Part shown: positions 1 to 8,241 of the stretch, in pieces | Numbering within the stretch: position 1 is the stretch's first letter | How the letters are laid out: every line of letters starts with the position of its first letter | From: Ferrovibrio sp046297895 | GTDB lineage: Bacteria; Pseudomonadota; Alphaproteobacteria; Ferrovibrionales; Ferrovibrionaceae | Assembly (NCBI RefSeq): GCF_046297895.1 | Contig: NZ_JBKBHC010000008.1 | Location: 124,001 to 188,000, forward strand | Length of the DNA: 64,000 nt | Direction: 5' to 3' | Program-made: the position numbers and the translations under genes | The notes under the pieces: generated by a model | Told to the model about the DNA's origin: nothing | Seen by the model: the letters and a program-made list of their open reading frames with translations, nothing else | Database searches by the model: none

Positions 1-341
1 TGCCGGACGAACTGGTGGAGGCGGCCCGCATCGACGGCGCCGGCCCGATGCGCTTCTTCTGGGACGTGCTGGTGCCGCTGACCCGCACCAGCATCGCCGC
101 AATGTTCGTGATCCAGTTCATCTACGGCTGGAACCAGTATCTCTGGCCGCTGCTGATCGCATCGGACTACAAATACCAGACCATCGTGCTGGCGATCGGT
201 CGCCTGATCCGGGCGCCGGATGCCTTCTACGAATGGCCGGTGATCATGGGCATGGCCGTGCTGGCCCTGCTGCCGCCCGTGGTGGTGGTGGTGCTGATGC
301 AGCGTTGGTTCGTCAAAGGTCTTGTTGAAACGGAAAAGTGA
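1..341 (+). CDS. ugpE: sn-glycerol-3-phosphate ABC transporter permease UgpE (3' part)
   Basis: Inner-membrane permease subunit of the UgpBAEC importer of glycerol-3-phosphate and glycerophosphodiesters. The frame is open from the left edge, so the start lies outside the window. Just inside the edge is the EAA loop (ELVEAARIDGAGP) that docks the ATPase. The stretch FIYGWNQYLWPLL and the C-terminal PPVVVVVLMQRWFVKGLVETEK-type ending match UgpE closely. At least two membrane spans are visible. It ends 9 bp before ugpC, so the two are cotranscribed; ugpB and ugpA would be expected upstream. Confidence 0.93.
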   Translation, partial: PDELVEAARIDGAGPMRFFWDVLVPLTRTSIAAMFVIQFIYGWNQYLWPLLIASDYKYQTIVLAIGRLIRAPDAFYEWPVIMGMAVLALLPPVVVVVLMQRWFVKGLVETEK

Positions 342-350
342 GCGCCCGTC

Positions 351-1424
351 ATGGCGAAGGTGACGCTGAAAAGCGTGAAAAAGAATTATGGCCCGGTGCG
401 GGCGATCCATGGCGTCGACATGGAGATCAAGGATGGCGAGTTCATCGTCATCGTCGGTCCGTCGGGCTGCGGCAAGTCGACCCTGCTGCGCATGATCGCC
501 GGTCTGGAGGCGATCACCGAGGGGGAAATCCATATCGGCGACCGGGTGGTCAACAACATCGAACCCGCTGATCGCGACATCGCCATGGTGTTCCAGAATT
601 ACGCGCTCTATCCGCATATGAGCGTGTACGAGAACATGTCTTACGGCCTGCGCATCCGCGGCATGAGCAAACCCGACATCGAAAAGCGGGTCCAGCGCGC
701 CGCCGAGATCCTACAGCTGCAGCCCTACCTGCAACGCAAGCCGCGCGAATTGTCGGGCGGCCAGCGCCAGCGCGTCGCCATGGGCCGCGCCATCGTGCGC
801 GAACCCAGCGTGTTCCTGTTCGACGAACCGCTGTCCAACCTTGATGCCAAGCTGCGCGTGCAGATGCGGCTGGAGATCAAGCGCCTGCACCAGCAGCTGG
901 GCGTCACCTCGATCTATGTGACGCATGACCAGGTCGAGGCCATGACGCTGGCCGACCGGCTGGTGGTGATGAACCAGGGCCGCGCCGACCAGATCGGTTC
1001 GCCACAGGAGGTCTACAATCATCCAGCCACCACCTATGTCGGCGGCTTCATCGGTTCGCCGGCGATGAATTTCATGAAATGCCGTATCGACGGTAGAGAG
1101 GCCAGACTGGCCGACGAGGTTATCCTGCCGCTTCCCGCCGGATGGTCAGTACCGACCGCTGACTACACATTGGGCATCCGCCCCGAGAATCTGCGTATTG
1201 CCAGGGCCGGGGAGACGCCGCACCTGATGCTGGATGTCGACGTGGCCGAGGAACTTGGCGCCGACACCTTGCTGCACGGCAAGATCGCCGGCGAGGAAAT
1301 CGTGGTTCGCGTGCCAAGCCATGCCGGTTTCCACGACCATTCCCGCCCGGGCCTGGTGGTGGATATCGCGCGCCTGCACCTGTTCGATCGCGAGAGTGGT
1401 CTGCGCATCGCCACGCCGGCCTGA
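351..1424 (+). CDS. ugpC: sn-glycerol-3-phosphate ABC transporter ATP-binding protein UgpC
   Basis: Cytoplasmic ATPase that energises the Ugp importer. The 357 residues have the normal MalK/UgpC length. Walker A GPSGCGKS lies at 36-43, the Q-loop region at 82, the signature LSGGQRQR at 134-141 and Walker B VFLFDEP at 154-160, followed by the switch His in YVTHDQVEA. The C-terminal third (about 235-357) is the MalK-type regulatory TOBE region, with the typical GIRPENL sequence. The neighbouring ugpE fixes the substrate assignment; ATPases of this subfamily are otherwise hard to tell apart. No strong ribosome binding site is visible before the ATG, in line with translational coupling to ugpE. 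Confidence 0.93.
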   Translation: MAKVTLKSVKKNYGPVRAIHGVDMEIKDGEFIVIVGPSGCGKSTLLRMIAGLEAITEGEIHIGDRVVNNIEPADRDIAMVFQNYALYPHMSVYENMSYGLRIRGMSKPDIEKRVQRAAEILQLQPYLQRKPRELSGGQRQRVAMGRAIVREPSVFLFDEPLSNLDAKLRVQMRLEIKRLHQQLGVTSIYVTHDQVEAMTLADRLVVMNQGRADQIGSPQEVYNHPATTYVGGFIGSPAMNFMKCRIDGREARLADEVILPLPAGWSVPTADYTLGIRPENLRIARAGETPHLMLDVDVAEELGADTLLHGKIAGEEIVVRVPSHAGFHDHSRPGLVVDIARLHLFDRESGLRIATPA

Positions 1425-1434
1425 GGCCACGGCG

Positions 1435-1848
1435 TCAGTACAGGCTTATCTCACCAGTATAGTTGTCTGAGCTCCGCAAGTTCGGCCTGGCCTCCTCGGC
1501 CGTGCGGCTGAGCGAGCCGCAACTGTATGTCACCCGCACGGGAGCTGACAGCGAACAGGAAAACAGGTCGGTGACATTCCACTTCAACTGTGGATCGCTG
1601 CAATGCTTTTGAACCAGCGCCCGGACCTGCTCGGCGGTATGTAGCGTACTATTGTAGCAGATCGAGAAAAAGGGCCGCCCAGTGGCAGGATCGTTGGCCC
1701 AGCGTAGGAATCCTTGTTGATAGATGCCGACATCTTCCTGCCTGAAACGGCCGAGATAGTATGGTTCAGACACTGGCCCCGAGCAGCCGGCCAGAATGGC
1801 CGCCAGAGCCGGTCCGCCCAAAACTAGGGATAGGGATGCGCGCGTCAT
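1435..1848 (-). CDS. small predicted lipoprotein, unknown function
   Basis: I do not recognise a family. The ATG at 1848 gives a 137-residue protein that starts with a lipoprotein signal: a short hydrophobic stretch ending in ILAGC with the acylated Cys at residue 22. This is why the start was moved inside a longer open frame. The mature part has four further cysteines (in SICYN, KHCSD, FSCSL, YSCGS), enough for two disulfides in the periplasm. It is convergent with ugpC (10 bp between the stops) and divergent from the SDR gene at 1977. Base composition is a little less GC-rich than its neighbours. Confidence 0.6.
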   Translation of the reverse strand: MTRASLSLVLGGPALAAILAGCSGPVSEPYYLGRFRQEDVGIYQQGFLRWANDPATGRPFFSICYNSTLHTAEQVRALVQKHCSDPQLKWNVTDLFSCSLSAPVRVTYSCGSLSRTAEEARPNLRSSDNYTGEISLY

Positions 1849-1976
1849 GCCGGCAGTTTGCCGCGCGGCCACAAGAACGGCAAGGCCGGCCCCTGACAAA
1901 TCAGCCATGGTTCGGGCATAATTGAGCGGCAAATTTCCGGTGCCCGCCCACTCGTGCGGGCCGATTCGAGGATGAC

Positions 1977-2954
1977 ATGACCTGGCAGGGCGTACCGGTC
2001 GTCGTGACCGGCGGAATGGGATTCATCGGCTCCAACCTGGTCCGGCGACTGGCCGGTCTTGGCGCCAGGGTCACGGTGATCGACCGCATGCTGGCCCAAT
2101 ACGGCGCCAATCCCTTCAACCTGGCAGAGCTGGTGCCGCCGGTGCAACTGATCGAGGCCGATATCGGTGCCGAAGCCGTGGTGGCTCCGGCCCTGGGCGA
2201 GGCGGCATTTGTTTTCAACCTCGCCGGTCAGACCTCGCACATGGACTCCATGCAGCAGCCGCTGGAAGACCTGCGCCTGAACCAGGAAGCCAACCTGCGA
2301 TTCCTTGAAACCCTGCGCCGAACCAATCCGGCAGCCCGGGTGATCTTCAGCTCGACCCGGCAATTCTATGGACCGCCTCAATATTTGCCCGTCGACGAGA
2401 AGCACCCGATCGCGCCGCCCGACATCAACGGCATCCACAAATATGCCGCCGAGGCGTATCACATGCTGTTCGCCCGCGTGTACGGCCAGCGCATCACCGC
2501 GCTGCGTCTGACCAACGTATTCGGTCCGCGCATGCGCATCCGCGACGCCAAGCAGACTTTCCTGGGAATCTGGATCCGCCACGCCATCCAGGATACCCGC
2601 TTCGAGGTCTGGGGCGGCGAGCAGAAGCGCGACTTCACCTATGTCGAGGATATGGTCGACGCCTTCCTGGCCGCCGCGCTCAGCGAGACCACGATCGGGC
2701 GAGTCTACAACATCGGCGGCTGCCCACCGGTCAGTCTTCTGGAACTGGCCGAGCTGCTGGTGCGGATTGCCGGCAGCGGCGCCTATGACCGTCGCGAATT
2801 CCCTGCCGAGCGCAAGAAAATCGATATCGGCGACTACGTTGCCGACGACAGCGCCTTCCGCGCCGTCACCGGCTGGCGGCCACGCCACAGTCTGGACGAA
2901 GGCCTGGCTGAAACACTTGCGTTCTACCGCGCGCACGCCGCGCATTACCTGTGA
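1977..2954 (+). CDS. extended SDR, NAD-dependent nucleotide-sugar epimerase/dehydratase
   Basis: Probable cytoplasmic enzyme acting on a nucleotide sugar. The 325 residues have an N-terminal Rossmann motif TGGMGFIG at 11-18 and a C-terminal substrate domain with the family pattern LRLTNVFGPRMR. The SSTRQFYG segment (125-132) supplies the usual Ser/Thr. The catalytic YxxxK site reads NGIHK at 151-155: Lys155 is present but the Tyr position holds Asn. The gene is followed after 10 bp by a DegT-type aminotransferase, the classic pairing for making an amino-sugar. The product sugar cannot be told from sequence. Confidence 0.85.
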   Translation: MTWQGVPVVVTGGMGFIGSNLVRRLAGLGARVTVIDRMLAQYGANPFNLAELVPPVQLIEADIGAEAVVAPALGEAAFVFNLAGQTSHMDSMQQPLEDLRLNQEANLRFLETLRRTNPAARVIFSSTRQFYGPPQYLPVDEKHPIAPPDINGIHKYAAEAYHMLFARVYGQRITALRLTNVFGPRMRIRDAKQTFLGIWIRHAIQDTRFEVWGGEQKRDFTYVEDMVDAFLAAALSETTIGRVYNIGGCPPVSLLELAELLVRIAGSGAYDRREFPAERKKIDIGDYVADDSAFRAVTGWRPRHSLDEGLAETLAFYRAHAAHYL

Positions 2955-2964
2955 GCCGTAGACG

Positions 2965-4086
2965 ATGATCCCGCAAACCAATCCCAAAGCTGCCTACCTG
3001 GCGCAACGCGATGCCATCGATGCCGCCATCCGCCGCGTGCTGGAAAACGGCTGGTATATCCAGGGCGAGGAGGTGGCCGCCTTCGAACGGGAATTCGCCG
3101 TCTATACGGGCAGCAAACACGGCATTGCCGTGGCGAGCGGCACCGATGCGCTGATCTTAGCCCTGCGCGGCATGGGCATCGGACCGGGCGACGCTGTGAT
3201 AACCGTATCGCATACCGCGGTGGCCACCGTGGCGGCCATCGAACTGGCCGGTGCCACGCCGGCACTAGTCGACATCGATGCATGCTGGACCATGGCGCCC
3301 GCGGCGCTTGAGGCGATGCTGAAGGATTGGCCGCAGCAGGCGCCGAAGCCCAAGGCCGTGATCCCGGTGCATCTCTATGGCCAGCCCGCCGCCATGCCCG
3401 AGATCGCCGCCATTGCCGAACGGCACGGCCTGATCCTGCTGGAAGACAACGCCCAGGCCCATGGCGCCTCGTTGAATGGACGCATGGTCGGCCGCTGGGG
3501 CAAGGCCGCCGCCTACAGCCTCTATCCGACGAAAAATCTGGGCGCCATCGGCGATGGCGGCATCATCACCACAGACGACGACAGCCTGGCCGAGACCTTG
3601 CGGGCCCTGCGCGAATACGGCTGGCGCGAACGCTACATCAGCGCCATCCCGGGCATGAACAGCCGGCTCGACCCGCTGCAGGCGGCGATCCTGCGCGTGA
3701 AGCTTGGCAACCTGCCGGCCGATACGGCGCGACGGCAGGCCATCGCCGCGCGCTACAGCGCCGGGCTGGCCGGGCTGGCGGGCCTGTCCCTGCCGACCGT
3801 GCGGCCTGGCGCAGCTCCCGTGTATCACCTGTATGTGGTGGATGCCGGTACGCGGCGCGACGCATTGCAGGCCGGGCTTAAGGACCGCGGCATCGGCACA
3901 CTGGTCCACTACCCGGTGCCCGTGCACCTGCAGGCGGCCTATCGGGGCCGCATCCTGCTTGGACCTGGCGGCCTGCCCAGGACCGAACTGGCCGCGAAAA
4001 GCGTGCTGAGCCTGCCGCTCTATCCGCAGCTAGGCGATGCCGAAGTGGATACGGTGATCGACGCCGTCAGGCAGGTCTGGGGCTGA
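2965..4086 (+). CDS. DegT/DnrJ/EryC1/StrS-family PLP aminotransferase
   Basis: Predicted sugar aminotransferase that converts a keto nucleotide-sugar to an amino-sugar, in the cytoplasm. The 373 residues show the family landmarks: ASGTDAL near 58-63, the PLP-ring Asp region LLEDNAQAHGA (about 159-168) and the Schiff-base Lys190 in SLYPTKNLGAIGDGG. The C-terminal half carries the usual GMNSRLDPLQAAIL segment. It lies 10 bp after the SDR gene, so the two form an operon. ArnB, WecE and PseC belong to the same fold; the sequence does not decide which keto-sugar is used. Confidence 0.9.
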   Translation: MIPQTNPKAAYLAQRDAIDAAIRRVLENGWYIQGEEVAAFEREFAVYTGSKHGIAVASGTDALILALRGMGIGPGDAVITVSHTAVATVAAIELAGATPALVDIDACWTMAPAALEAMLKDWPQQAPKPKAVIPVHLYGQPAAMPEIAAIAERHGLILLEDNAQAHGASLNGRMVGRWGKAAAYSLYPTKNLGAIGDGGIITTDDDSLAETLRALREYGWRERYISAIPGMNSRLDPLQAAILRVKLGNLPADTARRQAIAARYSAGLAGLAGLSLPTVRPGAAPVYHLYVVDAGTRRDALQAGLKDRGIGTLVHYPVPVHLQAAYRGRILLGPGGLPRTELAAKSVLSLPLYPQLGDAEVDTVIDAVRQVWG

Positions 4087-4098
4087 TCCCGGCCGGGA

Positions 4099-4434
4099 TC
4101 AGGCCGGACGGGTGATCAGAAAGACGCCGGCGCAGACCAGGGCGATGCCGCCCAGCTTCGATGCGGTGAGCGGCTCGCCATACAGCCAGAAGCCCAGGAA
4201 CGCCACCAGCACGTAGGATAGCGACACGCTCGGGAAGGCAACCGAGACGGGGATCTTGCGCAGGGCCAGCATGTAGCAGACAGCAGCGGCAAAGTAGAGC
4301 CCGAGCCCGATGATCGATTGCGGCGAAAGGAATTGCTGCAGCAGCGTCTCGCCGCTGGCGCCGGCCTTCAGCAGCACCTGCCCGGCAACGCCAAGCAGCA
4401 CGCCGGCCGCGAGGGCAACGTAAAACCAGGTCAT
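4099..4434 (-). CDS. SMR-type membrane protein, ArnE-like lipid-linked sugar flippase candidate
   Basis: A 111-residue protein with four predicted membrane spans and the SMR/EamA fold. It has no Glu at the place of the essential EmrE Glu14: the first helix reads GVLLGVAGQVLLKAG. Instead the VAGQ..K pattern and the PVSVAFPSVSLSYVLV stretch resemble ArnE/ArnF, the pair that flips undecaprenyl-phosphate-aminoarabinose. Its ATG overlaps the stop of the glycosyltransferase gene by 4 bp, so translation is probably coupled. Only one SMR gene is present, so it would work as a homodimer. Inference: flips a lipid-linked sugar made by the gene before it. A metabolite exporter is the alternative. Confidence 0.75.
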   Translation of the reverse strand: MTWFYVALAAGVLLGVAGQVLLKAGASGETLLQQFLSPQSIIGLGLYFAAAVCYMLALRKIPVSVAFPSVSLSYVLVAFLGFWLYGEPLTASKLGGIALVCAGVFLITRPA

Positions 4435-5423
4435 GATGCGCCCTTCCCCTCGCCTGCACGCGCATTGCGCTGAACGTCACGGACGATGAATTGCGGTTTC
4501 CTGTTCACGGTCAGGAACAGGCGGCCGAGATATTCGCCCACCAATCCCAGCATGATGAGTTGCACGCCGGCCAGCAGCAGGATAGCCGCCATCACCGAGG
4601 CATAACCCTGCGGCGTCCGGCCAAACATCGCCTCGACCAGGATGATGAGGAATACCAGCAGACCAAGACCGGCCATCACGAATCCGGTCAAAGTGCCCAG
4701 CCGCAGCGGCATGACCGAGAAATTCAGGAACATCGACATGAAAAGCCGCACCAGGCGTCGGATCGTGTAGTTGCTGCGGCCGCCGGCGCGCGGAAGATGC
4801 TGCACCTGCAGCCGACCGATATTCTGCGTCACCTGCATGATCAGGCCGTCCACATAGGGAAATGGCCCGGTATGGGCCAGGATATTGCGGGCGGTGAAGG
4901 CGCTCATGCATCGGAAGCTGGACAGATACAGCCCCTTGGGCTTGTCGAGCAGGAAATCCGCGCACCAGTTGGTGAAGCGGCTGCCCAGGTTGCGCCAGGC
5001 CGCATGCTGCTTTTCGGCATAATAGGTATAGACGACGTCGTAATCGTTATCCTTTGCATAACGCCAAAGCCGCACCACTTCCTCGGGCGGATTCTGCAGG
5101 TCGTCGTCCATGTTGACGATATAGGCGCCGCGGGCATGGCTCAGGCCGGCCATTACCGCGTTATGTTCGCCGAAATTGCGCGCGAGGTTCACCACCGTCA
5201 GCGCCACCTCGTTGCGGCGGCACAGTTCGCGGCAAACCTCCAGAGAGTTGTCGGGGCTGCAATCATTGACCAGCACGATCTCGTGGCCGCCTGGCACCTC
5301 AAGTTTCGCCAGGGCCTCGACCAGCGTGGGCACGCTGTCGGCGCCATTATAGACCGGCACGACGATCGACAGGGCAAAGGTCGGTTCGGCGGCAGTGATT
5401 GCGGAAACTGGGGCTTCGTTCAT
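4431..5423 (-). CDS. GT2 glycosyltransferase, ArnC/GtrB/DPM-like
   Basis: Predicted polyprenyl-phosphate glycosyltransferase on the cytoplasmic face of the inner membrane. The 330 residues begin with the GT-A start IVVPVYNGADS, then VNDCSPDNS (about 52-60) and the metal-binding MDDDLQ at 105-110. Two C-terminal membrane spans at about 242-264 and 274-297 are those of the ArnC/GtrB group. The start at 5423 overlaps the methyltransferase stop (ATGA); the reading frame is open further upstream but that part lies inside the methyltransferase gene. With the SMR protein it makes a charge-and-flip pair. The donor sugar is unknown. Confidence 0.88.
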   Translation of the reverse strand: MNEAPVSAITAAEPTFALSIVVPVYNGADSVPTLVEALAKLEVPGGHEIVLVNDCSPDNSLEVCRELCRRNEVALTVVNLARNFGEHNAVMAGLSHARGAYIVNMDDDLQNPPEEVVRLWRYAKDNDYDVVYTYYAEKQHAAWRNLGSRFTNWCADFLLDKPKGLYLSSFRCMSAFTARNILAHTGPFPYVDGLIMQVTQNIGRLQVQHLPRAGGRSNYTIRRLVRLFMSMFLNFSVMPLRLGTLTGFVMAGLGLLVFLIILVEAMFGRTPQGYASVMAAILLLAGVQLIMLGLVGEYLGRLFLTVNRKPQFIVRDVQRNARAGEGKGAS

Positions 5424-6166
5424 GACTTGCGGGCCTCGACCCAGACCGATCCACCGAAGGGCAACCGCAGGCCAAGTCGGGCCAGCCGGCGTTCGGCGGT
5501 GGTGATGGCGGTAAACAGGCTTTCCTGCCAGGCCGGAAAGGGCCGCACGTCGCTGCCGGCCTCGTCCCGCCCGGCCGTCAGCCGGTGCAGCAGCATTAAC
5601 GGAAACAGCAGGCTGTTCCAATAGCCGCAGACGACAGGGGCGAACCCGGCCCTGGCCAGCAGGCGGCATGCCTGGCCGGCCGTATAGCGCCGTACGTTGT
5701 GGACATGGCGATCATGGGCCGAAGCCATCCACTGATAGGCCGGCAGGTTGAGCAGCAGCAGCCCGCCCGGCCTGAGACAGCGGCGGAATTCCGCCAGGGC
5801 TGCATCCTGATCGACCCCGCCATGGCAAAGCACGTCGGCGCTGACCACCGCATCAAAACTCTCCGCCGGATAGGGCAGGGCATTCACCGAGCCGGCCTCC
5901 ACTGGCAGGCCGGTCTTGGCCGCGGCGATGGCCGCGGCTTCGGCGTCAAATTCCAGGCCGGCGAGATCGAGGTCGGGCCGGGCCGACTTCAGCCGGGCCA
6001 GGAAGCCTCCTGTGCCACAGCCCGCATCCAGCAGCCGGCCGCCGGGCCGCAAGCCGCCAGCCGCTCCGGCCGGCCCCAGGCGGTCAATCAGGCCGGCATG
6101 GAGGGCGCGATACCACCACATGGTATCCTCCAGCGCCGCCATCCGGTGGTATTCAACCCGCTCCAT
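5420..6166 (-). CDS. class I SAM-dependent methyltransferase
   Basis: A soluble 248-residue methyltransferase of the Methyltransf_11/25 type. Motif I LLDAGCGTGG is at 45-54, an acidic residue follows at the end of strand 2 (GLEFD), and FDAVVSADVLCH is the motif IV region. It is the first gene of a three-gene operon with the ArnC-like glycosyltransferase and the SMR protein, joined by 4-bp overlaps. The context suggests it methylates a sugar or lipid intermediate of a glycan, but substrate specificity cannot be read from this fold. It is divergent from the membrane protein at 6264, with a shared upstream region of about 97 bp. Confidence 0.83.
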   Translation of the reverse strand: MERVEYHRMAALEDTMWWYRALHAGLIDRLGPAGAAGGLRPGGRLLDAGCGTGGFLARLKSARPDLDLAGLEFDAEAAAIAAAKTGLPVEAGSVNALPYPAESFDAVVSADVLCHGGVDQDAALAEFRRCLRPGGLLLLNLPAYQWMASAHDRHVHNVRRYTAGQACRLLARAGFAPVVCGYWNSLLFPLMLLHRLTAGRDEAGSDVRPFPAWQESLFTAITTAERRLARLGLRLPFGGSVWVEARKS

Positions 6167-6263
6167 TCGCCCCTGCCGGTTTTCCCATTTGATTTATTGT
6201 TAAGCGAATGATTTACCAAGTCGACCCTAGCATCCGCCAGTCCGGAATGATCCCCACCCGTCG

Positions 6264-7856
6264 ATGATGAACCAATTCGATCCGACGACAGAGGCTCTGC
6301 AGCGCCGCGGCCGGGACTGGCCCCGTCTGCTGCATCTGCTTGTCCTGGCCGTGTGTACGGCCTGGATCGCCGGCTATTTCTTCCCGCCGATCAATCACGA
6401 TACGGCGGTGCTGCTCTACATTTCCAAGGTCTGGCTGGAAGGTGGCAGGCTTTACGTCGACGCCATAGACATCAACACCCCCCTCGTTTTCGTCATCCAC
6501 CTGCTGCCCGAAGCCATCGCCAAGGTCACCGGCCTGCCCGGGACCACGGTGCTGGTTGCCCTGCTGGGTTTAGGGATTGCCGCATCCTTCGTCACCTGCC
6601 GGATGGTTCTGGCGGCCAGCCTCGACCCGGCCCATGCCACGGCCGATGCGCTGCTCCCGCTGCTGCTGCTCTTCCTGCTGATCGTCTATCCGAACAACAT
6701 GTTCGCCCAGCGCGAACACATGATGCTGGTTCTATGCATGCCCTATCTGCTGGTGGCCAGCGGGCGGACCGATGGCGAGACGCTGTCGAACCGGCTGAAA
6801 ATCGTCACCGGCCTGATGGCTGGCTTCGGTTTCGCCATGAAACCATATTTCCTCGGCATCCCGCTTTTCGTCGAGCTCTATGTCGCCAGCCAGCTTGGCC
6901 TGCGTCGGAGCCTGTCAGATCCGGCCCCCTGGGCTGTCTTTGCCATCTGCGTCGCCCACGCCCTGTTTGCCGTCATCGTCACGCCGGAATATTTCACCGT
7001 TGCCCTGCCGCTCGCCCGCAGTTTCTACAGCGAGGTCAGCGAATGGAGCATGCTCGACCTCGCGCTCAGCGCCAACCTCGGGCCGCCCACCGCCATCCTG
7101 CCCCTGCTCGGCATCGCGGCCTTTCTGGCGATGCGCTCGAACCTCGCCCGCATCATCTGCCTGGCCGGCATCGGCGGACTTCTCTCGGGCTATGCCCAGG
7201 GCAAGGGCTGGCCCTATCACGCCCTGCCGGGCCAGGCCTTCACCCTGCTGCTGGCCGGCGTGATCATCGCCCATGTGATGGATCACGTGGTCTGGCCCAA
7301 GCGCGGCGACAGCCGGCCCGCGAAACTGTTCGCTGCCGCGCTGATGTTGCTGATTTTCTATCAGGAAGGCCTGCATAGCCGGCCGTTCTTCAAGCAGCTT
7401 GAATACCAGGGCTCCGAGCTGCAACGCCTGATGCATGTGGTAAAGCAGGAACGGCGCAACGACCGCATCCTCGTGCTGTCACCCGGCATCTATCCCCATT
7501 TCCCGCTGCTGAATTACCTGAACATGCGGATGACCATGCGCTTCGAAAGCATGTGGATGGTGCAAGGCGCCTATGCGGACTGCGAGGAACTGGCGCCGCT
7601 CTACAACCCGCCGGAAAAGATGAGCAAGGCGGAAGCCTTCGTGTTCCGCAGCGTGGCGGAGGATTTCTACAAGAAGAAACCCTCCCTTCTGGTGGTGGAC
7701 AACGTGCCCGGAATCCCGCGCTGTCAAGGCGAAAGTTTCGATTATCTTGAATACTTCTCGCGCAACCCGCTGTTTGCCAAGCGTTTCGAGGATTACGAAA
7801 AGGCTTTGGACCTGGGTCGCTATACGATCTACCGCCGCCGCGAAGATCTCAAATAA
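6264..7856 (+). CDS. polytopic membrane protein, probable GT-C glycosyltransferase
   Basis: A 530-residue protein with about 9-10 predicted spans up to residue about 365 and a soluble, probably periplasmic C-terminal domain. After the first span comes PPINHD (Asp46) and then GGRLYVDAIDINTPL (Asp66, Asp69). Such a first extracytoplasmic loop, with acidic residues and the G..YVD....P pattern, is typical of GT-C enzymes (PMT/ArnT/GT39-like) that use a polyprenyl-phosphate sugar. That role would complete the set formed by the glycosyltransferase and flippase across the divergent promoter. Assignment is by topology and this loop only. It ends directly against the sufA stop, leaving no room for a terminator. 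Confidence 0.65.
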   Translation: MMNQFDPTTEALQRRGRDWPRLLHLLVLAVCTAWIAGYFFPPINHDTAVLLYISKVWLEGGRLYVDAIDINTPLVFVIHLLPEAIAKVTGLPGTTVLVALLGLGIAASFVTCRMVLAASLDPAHATADALLPLLLLFLLIVYPNNMFAQREHMMLVLCMPYLLVASGRTDGETLSNRLKIVTGLMAGFGFAMKPYFLGIPLFVELYVASQLGLRRSLSDPAPWAVFAICVAHALFAVIVTPEYFTVALPLARSFYSEVSEWSMLDLALSANLGPPTAILPLLGIAAFLAMRSNLARIICLAGIGGLLSGYAQGKGWPYHALPGQAFTLLLAGVIIAHVMDHVVWPKRGDSRPAKLFAAALMLLIFYQEGLHSRPFFKQLEYQGSELQRLMHVVKQERRNDRILVLSPGIYPHFPLLNYLNMRMTMRFESMWMVQGAYADCEELAPLYNPPEKMSKAEAFVFRSVAEDFYKKKPSLLVVDNVPGIPRCQGESFDYLEYFSRNPLFAKRFEDYEKALDLGRYTIYRRREDLK

Positions 7857-8228
7857 TCAGACGTGGAAGCTTTCGCCGCAGCCGCAGCGGCCCTTCTCAT
7901 TCGGATTGCGGAACACAAAACCGGACTGCAGCTTGTCTTCCGACCAGTCGATCTCGGTGCCGAAGATATACATCTGCGCCTTCGCCTCGATCAGGATCGT
8001 GACACCCTTGTCTTCCACCACCTCGTCGAACTTTTCCTTCTCGGTGGCATACTGGATGTCGTAGGAAAAGCCCGAGCAGCCCTTGGTCTTGATCGCGATA
8101 CGCAGGCCAATCACCGGCTTGTCCGATTGCGCGATCAGGTTCCGCACGCGTTCGGCAGCCGCGTCAGTCAGGGTGACGGGCTTGAAGGCCGGACGGGCCG
8201 GCGGCGTTGCCATCTCTGTGCTCGCCAT
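7857..8228 (-). CDS. sufA: A-type Fe-S carrier (SufA/IscA/ErpA family)
   Basis: Scaffold/carrier that receives a [2Fe-2S] or [4Fe-4S] cluster from SufBCD and passes it to apo-proteins. The 123 residues have the invariant Cys51 (KTKGCSGFSY) and the C-terminal pair Cys115 and Cys117 (GRCGCGESF). The start at 8228 is preceded by AAGGAG about 10 bases upstream, which excludes the longer open frame. It is the last gene of the suf operon, 13 bp after sufT. The name sufA rests on operon position; the sequence alone could equally be IscA or ErpA. Confidence 0.9.
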   Translation of the reverse strand: MASTEMATPPARPAFKPVTLTDAAAERVRNLIAQSDKPVIGLRIAIKTKGCSGFSYDIQYATEKEKFDEVVEDKGVTILIEAKAQMYIFGTEIDWSEDKLQSGFVFRNPNEKGRCGCGESFHV

Positions 8229-8241
8229 TGCAGGCTGCTCC

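Noticed and set aside
1845..2987. 380-residue open frame on the minus strand over the SDR gene
   Set aside because: Antisense shadow of a well-supported gene in GC-rich DNA; composition is low-complexity and no motif is seen.
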